A stretch of DNA of 64,000 nt, from assembly GCF_900172325.1 (NCBI RefSeq), contig NZ_FWFR01000002.1:1-64000 (forward strand), read 5' to 3'. The DNA is from Oceanibacterium hippocampi (GTDB lineage Bacteria; Pseudomonadota; Alphaproteobacteria; Sneathiellales; Sneathiellaceae). The notes below the pieces were generated by a model. That model was not told the origin of the DNA, made no database searches, and saw nothing but the letters and a program-made list of their open reading frames with translations. Positions 58,024 to 64,000 of the stretch are shown piece by piece (within the stretch, counting starts at the first letter, position 1; every line of letters begins with the position of its first letter). The translations under genes and the position numbers were made by a program.

Positions 58024-60306
58024 TTGCTTCGAGTTTGGCGGCTTCTCACGGCAGCGGCGTTGCTGATGGCCTACGCGGCTCTCTTCGCGATGCCCGCGAG
58101 CGCGCAGAGCAATGAGCGGGTCGAGGACATCGTCATCGAGGGTAACCAGCGCATCGAGGATGCGACGGTCCGTTCCTACATGTCGGTATCCGTCGGCGAC
58201 CGCTACGATCCGGGCCGCGTCAACGCATCGCTGAAAGCGCTTTTCGACACCGGCCTGTTCGCCGACGTGACGATCCGCCGGGACGGCGGGGCGCTGATCG
58301 TGCGCGTGGTCGAGAATCCCATCATCAACCGGATCTCGTTCGAGGGAAACCGGCGGATCAGCGACGACGCGCTGCAGGCCGAAGTCCAGCTTCGCCCGCG
58401 CATCGTCTATACCCGGGCCCGGGTCCAGTCCGACGTCCAGCGCATCGCCCAGGTCTACCGCGCGAGCGGGCGCTTTGCCGCGACGGTCGAGCCCAAGGTC
58501 ATCCAGCTGCCGCAGAACCGCATCGACCTCGTGTTCGAGATCAACGAGGGCGACGTCACCGGGATCAGCAAGATCCGTTTCGTCGGCAACAGGGCCTATT
58601 CCGACAGCCGGCTCAGCGAGGCGATCGCGACCCGTGAAACGCGCTGGTACCGGTTCCTGTCGAGCAGCGACAATTACGATCCGGACCGCCTGACCTTCGA
58701 TCGCGAGCTGCTGCGGAAGTTCTACCTGTCGCGCGGCTATGCCGATTTCCGCGTCATTTCGGCGGTTGCCGAACTGACGCCGGACAAGAAGGACTTCTTC
58801 ATCACCTTCACGATCGACGAGGGCAAGAAATATACCTTCGGCAAGATCGATATCGCGAGCACCCTGAAGGATCTCGATACGGAATCGCTGCGCGCCCTCC
58901 TGCTGACCGAGGAAGGCGACACCTATGACGCCGAGGCTATCGAGGACAGCATCCAGAAGCTGACCTTCGAGATCGGCCAGCTCGGCTACGCCTTCGTCGA
59001 CATCCGCCCGAAGGTCGAGCGCGACCGCGAGAATCTGACCATCGGCCTGACCTACCAGATCGACGAAGGCCCGCGCGTCTATGTCGAGCGGATCAACATC
59101 ACCGGCAACGTGCGGACCCTGGACCGGGTCATCCGGCGCGAGTTCCGCATGGTCGAGGGCGACGCCTTCAACACCGCCAAGCTGCGCCGCTCGCAGCAGC
59201 GGATCCGCGCCCTCGGCTTCTTCGAGAAGGCCGAGGTCACGCAGGAGCCCGGCTCGGCGCCCGACCGGACGATCATCAATGTCGACGTGCAGGAGCAGTC
59301 GACCGGCGAACTCAGCATCGGCGCCGGGTTCTCGACCTCGGAATCGGTCGTCGGCGACATCAGCATCCGCGAGCGCAACCTGCTCGGCCGCGGCCAGAAC
59401 CTGAAGGTCGCGCTCGGCATCTCGACCAAGCGACAGCAGATCGACCTCGGCTTCACCGAGCCCTATTTCCTCGATCGCGAACTTGCCGCCGGCTTCGACC
59501 TGTTCAATATCCGCCGCGACCTGCAGGACCGGAGCGGGTTTGACCAGCGCTCCACCGGCCTGGTCCTCCGGGCCCGCTTCCCGATCCTCGAGCGGCTCGA
59601 CATGTCGACCAACTACACGGTCCGCGAGGACGAGGTGACCGATGTCGACGACGATGCCTCGCGGCTTATCAAGTCCCAGGAGGGCACGCGCCTGACCTCG
59701 TCGGTCGGCTACGACCTGACCTACGACCAGCGCGACGATTCGATCGAGCCGCACAACGGCTATGTCCTGGTGTTCGGGCAGGAATTCGCCGGCATCGGCG
59801 GCGACATCCGCTATCTCAAGAATGACGGCCGTTTCGTCTATTACACGCCGCTCTTCACCGATGACCTGGTGCTCAGCCTCGGCGCCAACGTTGGCTACAT
59901 CTTCGGCATCGGCGAGGACGTCGAACTGTTCAGCCGCTACTTCATCGGCGGCGAGACCTTCCGCGGCTTCAAGTCCGGCGGCATCGGCCCGCGCGACAAG
60001 CTGACCGGCGATTCCCTCGGCGGAAACATGTATTATGTCGGTACGGCGTCGATCCGCTTCCCGCTGCCCGTGCCGAACGAGTTCAACATCAAGGGACGCC
60101 TGTTCACCGATGTCGGCACGATCACCGATGTCGACGAAAGCGGGCCGGAAGTGTCCGACAGCTCGATGATCCGCGCCTCGGTCGGTGTCGGCTTCGACTG
60201 GGTGTCCCCGTTCGGCCCGATCCGCGTTGACCTCGCCTATCCGGTCGTGAAGAGTGATGAAGACAAAACGGAGATCTTCCGGTTCTCCTTTGGGACCAGG
60301 TTCTGA
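58024..60306 (+). CDS. bamA: Outer membrane protein assembly factor BamA
   Basis: A 760-residue Omp85 protein. A signal peptide (LRVWRLLTAAALLMAYAALF, cleaved after ASA before Q), five POTRA domains (about 28-345) and the C-terminal 16-strand barrel ending in phenylalanine (FSFGTRF) are present. The barrel motif VRG(F/Y) appears as TFRGFKSGGIGPRD. Start choice is uncertain: TTG 58024 gives a complete signal peptide and follows GGCGGGGGTG; GTG 58006 and ATG 58066 are alternatives, and the ORF from 57883 wrongly overlaps rseP. It inserts outer-membrane beta-barrels. Confidence 0.94.
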   Translation: MLRVWRLLTAAALLMAYAALFAMPASAQSNERVEDIVIEGNQRIEDATVRSYMSVSVGDRYDPGRVNASLKALFDTGLFADVTIRRDGGALIVRVVENPIINRISFEGNRRISDDALQAEVQLRPRIVYTRARVQSDVQRIAQVYRASGRFAATVEPKVIQLPQNRIDLVFEINEGDVTGISKIRFVGNRAYSDSRLSEAIATRETRWYRFLSSSDNYDPDRLTFDRELLRKFYLSRGYADFRVISAVAELTPDKKDFFITFTIDEGKKYTFGKIDIASTLKDLDTESLRALLLTEEGDTYDAEAIEDSIQKLTFEIGQLGYAFVDIRPKVERDRENLTIGLTYQIDEGPRVYVERINITGNVRTLDRVIRREFRMVEGDAFNTAKLRRSQQRIRALGFFEKAEVTQEPGSAPDRTIINVDVQEQSTGELSIGAGFSTSESVVGDISIRERNLLGRGQNLKVALGISTKRQQIDLGFTEPYFLDRELAAGFDLFNIRRDLQDRSGFDQRSTGLVLRARFPILERLDMSTNYTVREDEVTDVDDDASRLIKSQEGTRLTSSVGYDLTYDQRDDSIEPHNGYVLVFGQEFAGIGGDIRYLKNDGRFVYYTPLFTDDLVLSLGANVGYIFGIGEDVELFSRYFIGGETFRGFKSGGIGPRDKLTGDSLGGNMYYVGTASIRFPLPVPNEFNIKGRLFTDVGTITDVDESGPEVSDSSMIRASVGVGFDWVSPFGPIRVDLAYPVVKSDEDKTEIFRFSFGTRF

Positions 60307-60307
60307 C

Positions 60308-60868
60308 ATGCTCACCCACATTGCCCGCACCCTCGTCGCCGGCCTTGCCCTCGTCACGATGGCAAGCACCGCGACGGCCGTCGAGAAGACCGACGATGCG
60401 ATCATCGCGATCCTCGATTTCGATGCCGTGCTACGCGATTCGACGGCCGTGAACGGCGCCAAGGAGCAGATCAACGCCATGCGCGCCACGATCGAGGGCG
60501 AAATGGCGAAGCAGGAGGACGCGCTCCGCGCCGAGGAAGAGGAATTGCGCCGCCAGCAGGCGATCCTGGCGCCAGCCGCCTTCAACGAGAAGAAGACCGC
60601 CTTCCAGGCCAAGGTCAACGGCATCCGCCAGAAGCTGCAGGAACGCGTGCGGCGGCTCGACCAGCGGCGAGCGCAGATCCAGGTCCAGATCCGCAAGGAA
60701 GCGATCGCGATCCTCGACCAGTTGATGCCGGAAGTCGGCGCCAACATCGTGCTGCATCGTTCGCAGATCATCTATGCCACCACCGAGCTCGACATCACCC
60801 CGGTGGTGACGAAGCGCCTGAACGAGCGTTGGCCCAGCGTCAAGGTACCGCCGCTCGAAGAGAACTAG
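60308..60868 (+). CDS. skp: OmpH/Skp family periplasmic chaperone
   Basis: A 186-residue protein with a signal peptide (about 1-23, ending STATA) and a long coiled-coil (about 50-135, with repeated E/R/K heptads) flanked by a small beta domain. This is the jellyfish-like Skp fold that holds unfolded outer-membrane proteins. ATG 60308 is 2 bases from the bamA stop and lpxD starts directly after its stop, as in E. coli. Identity within the family is weak but context is decisive. Confidence 0.9.
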   Translation: MLTHIARTLVAGLALVTMASTATAVEKTDDAIIAILDFDAVLRDSTAVNGAKEQINAMRATIEGEMAKQEDALRAEEEELRRQQAILAPAAFNEKKTAFQAKVNGIRQKLQERVRRLDQRRAQIQVQIRKEAIAILDQLMPEVGANIVLHRSQIIYATTELDITPVVTKRLNERWPSVKVPPLEEN

Positions 60869-61894
60869 ATGCCGGATCCGCGCTTCTTCCAGAGCTCGGG
60901 CCCGTTCCGTCTTGGCGAACTGGCCGGGATCGGCGGCGGGCGCCTGGCCGAGCCGGCGGATGAGGGGCTGCAGATCGGCAATATCGCCCCGCTGCAGGAT
61001 GCCGGGCCCGGCGATCTCACCTTCTTCGACAACCGGAAATACCTCGATGCGTTCCGGGACACGGCTGCGGCCGCCTGCGTTGTCGCCGAGAAGGACGCCG
61101 CGCGGGCCCGGGCGGGCATGCCGCTGATCCTCAGCGAGACGCCCTACAAGACATTCGCGCTGATCGCCCAGGCCTTCTATCCCCGGCCGGCGATCGAGCC
61201 GGCGCGCCATGAGAGCGCCGTGATCGCGCCTTCCGCCGTCATCGGCGAGGATTGCCGGATCGACCCTTTCGCGGTGATCGAGGCCGGGGCGGAAATCGGC
61301 GCCGGCACGGCGATCGGCGCGGGCACGGTGATCGGGCGGCGCGTGGTGGTCGGACGCGACTGCCGGATCGGCGCCCATGTCTCGCTCTCGCACTGCCTGG
61401 TCGGCGACCGGGTCACCATCCATCCGGGCGCCCGGATCGGCCAGGACGGCTTCGGCTTCGCGCCGGATCCGGCCGGCCACGTCCGGGTCCCGCAGATCGG
61501 CCGCGTGGTGATCAGCGACGACGTGGAAATCGGCGCCAATTCGACCATAGACCGCGGCGCCGGCCCGGATACCGTCATCGGCGCCGGCACGTGGATTGAT
61601 AATCTGGTCCAGATCGGGCACAACGTTCGCGTCGGGCGCGGCTGCATCCTGGTTGCCCAGAGCGGCGTTTCCGGCAGCACGGTACTCGGCGATTTCGTCG
61701 CTGCCGGCGGTCAGGTCGGCTTTGCCGGCCATCTGAAGATCGGCGCCGGTGCGCAGCTTGCGGCCAAGGCCGGGGTGATGAGCGACGTCCCGGCCGGCGA
61801 AACCTATTGCGGGGCACCGGCGCAGCCGATACGGGATTTCTTTCGTGAAGTGGCCGTCCTCAGGCGGCTGGCCAAAAAGGGAACGACAAAATGA
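60869..61894 (+). CDS. lpxD: UDP-3-O-(3-hydroxyacyl)glucosamine N-acyltransferase
   Basis: A 341-residue left-handed beta-helix acyltransferase, third step of lipid A synthesis. The uridine-binding N-terminal domain (about 1-100) is followed by hexapeptide repeats (for example [14 protein letters not shown]) and the catalytic His251 in QIGHNVRVG. It starts immediately after the skp stop. fabZ starts within its stop codon region. Confidence 0.95.
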   Translation: MPDPRFFQSSGPFRLGELAGIGGGRLAEPADEGLQIGNIAPLQDAGPGDLTFFDNRKYLDAFRDTAAAACVVAEKDAARARAGMPLILSETPYKTFALIAQAFYPRPAIEPARHESAVIAPSAVIGEDCRIDPFAVIEAGAEIGAGTAIGAGTVIGRRVVVGRDCRIGAHVSLSHCLVGDRVTIHPGARIGQDGFGFAPDPAGHVRVPQIGRVVISDDVEIGANSTIDRGAGPDTVIGAGTWIDNLVQIGHNVRVGRGCILVAQSGVSGSTVLGDFVAAGGQVGFAGHLKIGAGAQLAAKAGVMSDVPAGETYCGAPAQPIRDFFREVAVLRRLAKKGTTK

Positions 61895-62361
61895 CTGGCG
61901 GAACGTCGCCTGAAACGGTCGGAAGCGTCGATATCCTGCGGGTCATGGAGATGATCCCGCATCGCTATCCGATGTTGCTGATCGATCGCGTGATCGAGAT
62001 GATCCCGGATGTCAGCGCGGTCGGCATCAAGAATGTCACGATCAACGAGCCGCAGTTCCAGGGTCATTTCCCGAGCAATCCGGTGATGCCCGGGGTCATG
62101 ATCATTGAATCGATGGCGCAGACCGCCGCGGTCCTCGTGGTCCATACGCTGGGCCCGGAATCGGAGGGCAAGCTGGTCTATTTCATGTCCGTCGACAAGG
62201 CGCGCTTCCGCCGCCCGGTCGTGCCCGGGGACGTCATGCATGTCCATGTCGACAAGGTACAGAGCCGTGGCAATGTCTGGCGCTTTCATGCCGAGGTCAC
62301 GGTCGACGGGCAACGCGCCGCGGAAGCCGATTTTTCGGCGATGATTCTCGACCGCCGCTGA
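61891..62361 (+). CDS. fabZ: 3-hydroxyacyl-[acyl-carrier-protein] dehydratase FabZ
   Basis: A 156-residue hot-dog dehydratase of fatty acid elongation. The catalytic His59 is in [11 protein letters not shown] and Glu73 in IIESMAQ; the [12 protein letters not shown] start motif is standard. It supplies chains for the fatty acid pool used by LpxA and LpxD beside it. It overlaps lpxD by 4 bases. Confidence 0.96.
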   Translation: MTGGTSPETVGSVDILRVMEMIPHRYPMLLIDRVIEMIPDVSAVGIKNVTINEPQFQGHFPSNPVMPGVMIIESMAQTAAVLVVHTLGPESEGKLVYFMSVDKARFRRPVVPGDVMHVHVDKVQSRGNVWRFHAEVTVDGQRAAEADFSAMILDRR

Positions 62362-62471
62362 TCCGCGGCCGCCGCACAGCCCAATCGTTTCATCCGGAAC
62401 TACGCGCCAGGGCAACGGTGCGCAGCCGACCGGATCGCCGCCTTGCATTGCCTGCTTCCGTCTGCGAGCCC

Positions 62472-63272
62472 ATGACGAACATTCATCCGACAGCCATTAT
62501 TGAAGACGGAGCGACCATCGGGAACGATGTGGTGATCGGCCCGTGGTGCCACGTCGGGCCGGACGTCACCCTCGGGGACGGCACCCGTCTCGAGAGCCAT
62601 GTCGCTGTCGCCGGACGGACCCGTATCGGCGCCAGCTGCAAGGTCTTTCCCTTTGCCTCGCTCGGGTATCCACCCCAGGACCTGAAGTATCGCGGCGAGC
62701 CGTCCCGGCTCGAGATCGGCGACAACAACGTCATCCGCGAGCATGTGACGATGAATCCGGGTACCGAGGGCGGCGGCATGGTGACCAGCACCGGCCGCGA
62801 CTGCCTGTTCATGGTCGGCGCCCACGTCGCCCATGACTGCCGGCTCGGCAACGGCATCATCCTCGTCAACAACGCCACGCTGGGCGGCCATGTGTCGGTC
62901 GGTGACTACGCGATCATCGGCGGTCTCTCTGCCGTGCACCAGTTCGTGCGGGTCGGGGCCCATGCCATGATCGGCGGCATGACCGGCGTCGAGACCGACG
63001 TCATCCCGTTCGGCTCGGTCACCGGGAACCGCGCACGGCTGTCGGGCCTGAACCTGACGGGCATGAAGCGCCGCGGCTTCCCGCGCGAGGAGATGCATGC
63101 GCTCAGGAGCGCCTGTCGCATGCTGTTCGACGGCAAGGGCACGCTCAACGAGCGGATCGAGACGGTGGCCGGGGAGTTCGCCCAGTCGGCCGTCGTCGCG
63201 GACGTCGTGCGCTTTCTTCGCGGCGCGTCCGATCGCGGGGTCTGCCTGCCGGGCAATCCAGGTGACCTCTAG
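62472..63272 (+). CDS. lpxA: Acyl-ACP--UDP-N-acetylglucosamine O-acyltransferase
   Basis: A 266-residue trimeric hexapeptide acyltransferase, first step of lipid A synthesis. The start MTNIHPTAIIEDGATIG and the catalytic His121 in GAHVAHDC are standard, and the C-terminal helical domain is present. ATG 62472 matches the family start; an in-frame ATG at 62418 adds 18 residues unlike the family. It begins 110 bases after fabZ. Confidence 0.96.
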   Translation: MTNIHPTAIIEDGATIGNDVVIGPWCHVGPDVTLGDGTRLESHVAVAGRTRIGASCKVFPFASLGYPPQDLKYRGEPSRLEIGDNNVIREHVTMNPGTEGGGMVTSTGRDCLFMVGAHVAHDCRLGNGIILVNNATLGGHVSVGDYAIIGGLSAVHQFVRVGAHAMIGGMTGVETDVIPFGSVTGNRARLSGLNLTGMKRRGFPREEMHALRSACRMLFDGKGTLNERIETVAGEFAQSAVVADVVRFLRGASDRGVCLPGNPGDL

Positions 63273-64000
63273 GCTCGCCATTCTGGCCGGTGGCGGCGAC
63301 CTGCCGCTCCGGCTCGCCGCGGCGGCGGCGGCACAGCAGCGCGACGTGCTCACCCTGCCGATCGAGGGCGCGGCCGACTTGGCCCGCTATCGCCATCTCG
63401 ACGCCAGCCCGGTCAACATCACACAGGTTGCCCGGTTGCTTGCCACCTTGCGGGACGGTCGCTGCGAGGAAATCGTCATGGCCGGGACCATCGACCGGCC
63501 GGACTTCTCGAAGCTCAAGCCCGACTGGCGCGGCCTGACATTGCTGCCGAAGGCGCTCGCGGCTGCCCGCAAGGGCGACGACGCGCTGCTCCGCATGCTG
63601 ATCGACTTCCTCGAGGGCGAGGGCTTTCGCGTGCTCGGCCTCGAGACGGTAGCCGCCGAGCTGCTCGCGCCCGAGGGTGTTCTGGGCCGACGGTCGCCTG
63701 GCGAGGACGACCGCGCCGACATCGCCCGGGGCAGCGCCGTGCTTGACGCGCTGGGCAGCCTCGATATCGGCCAGGCGGTCGTCGTCCGCGCCGGGCGGGT
63801 GCTCGGGATCGAGGCGGCGGAAGGCACCGACGCGTTGCTTGCCCGGATCGCCGACCTGTTCGGCGCGGAGGCCGGCGGCGTCCTCGTCAAGCTGCCGAAG
63901 CGAGACCAGGAACGGCGCATCGACCTGCCCACGGTCGGGCCGCAGACGATCGCCGGGGCCGCCAGGGCAGGGCTATCCGGAATCGCCGTCGCGGCCGGGG
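63262..64000 (+). CDS. lpxI: UDP-2,3-diacylglucosamine pyrophosphatase LpxI (cut by the window end)
   Basis: An open frame continues to the last base: 246 codons are visible of a protein usually about 270-280 residues. LpxI hydrolyses UDP-2,3-diacylglucosamine to lipid X and replaces LpxH in alphaproteobacteria. Family segments: RLAILAGGGDLPLRLAAAA at the N-terminus, MAGTIDRPDFSKLKPDWRG and the C-terminal LVKLPKRDQERRIDLPTVG. The start is GTG 63262, overlapping lpxA by 11 bases. lpxB would be expected next, outside the window. Confidence 0.93.
   Translation, partial: MTSRLAILAGGGDLPLRLAAAAAAQQRDVLTLPIEGAADLARYRHLDASPVNITQVARLLATLRDGRCEEIVMAGTIDRPDFSKLKPDWRGLTLLPKALAAARKGDDALLRMLIDFLEGEGFRVLGLETVAAELLAPEGVLGRRSPGEDDRADIARGSAVLDALGSLDIGQAVVVRAGRVLGIEAAEGTDALLARIADLFGAEAGGVLVKLPKRDQERRIDLPTVGPQTIAGAARAGLSGIAVAAG

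Overview
The window is about 64 kb of GC-rich DNA with densely packed genes, nearly all on the plus strand. It is typical of an alphaproteobacterial chromosome, probably from a Rhodospirillales-like lineage; that placement is inferred from gene order, not from a search. The supporting signs are the order tRNA-Leu / tig / clpP / clpX / lon / hupB / tRNA-Val / tRNA-Asp / nuoA-N, the string birA / coaX / RNase J / mce / DUF1467 / proS, the short ProS, a GAAC-N7-GAAC LexA box of the alphaproteobacterial type, and the order rpsB / tsf / pyrH / frr / uppS / cdsA / dxr / rseP / bamA / skp / lpxD / fabZ / lpxA / lpxI. I see no IS element, prophage, integrase or CRISPR array.

Layout. 1-7.9 kb holds metabolic and accessory genes: the tail of an acyltransferase, a short-chain dehydrogenase, an amidase, NAD(P)HX repair, malonyl-CoA decarboxylase, a small orphan protein, an AraC regulator and the AzlCD exporter. 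8.1-14.9 kb is the protein quality-control block: tRNA-Leu(UAG), trigger factor, ClpP, ClpX, Lon (with a heat-shock-like promoter) and HU. 15.0-29.8 kb has tRNA-Val(UAC), tRNA-Asp(GUC) and the complete 14-gene complex I operon. Its last gene is translationally coupled to birA, coaX, rnj and mce (29.8-33.5 kb), followed by a DUF1467 membrane protein.

33.8-39.7 kb contains a small secreted protein and three tandem 586-residue class III cyclase / TolB-like / TPR genes, each behind the same apparently leaderless promoter. 39.8-44.1 kb has a lactate/malate dehydrogenase-family enzyme, proS and the LolC/E-LolD lipoprotein exporter. 44.2-46.6 kb is a two-gene ATP-grasp / alpha-E unit of unknown product. 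At 46.7 kb a 36-residue membrane peptide sits under a LexA-type box immediately before dnaE; it looks like an SOS-induced division inhibitor of the SidA type and is the most interesting locus here. 50.5-64 kb is the translation, isoprenoid, envelope and lipid A block, with lpxI cut by the window end.

Functionally the window joins protein folding and turnover, NADH-driven proton pumping, outer-membrane biogenesis (Lol, Bam, Skp, lipid A) and replication. The less understood genes (cyclases, ATP-grasp/alpha-E, SOS peptide, two orphans) lie between these conserved blocks.
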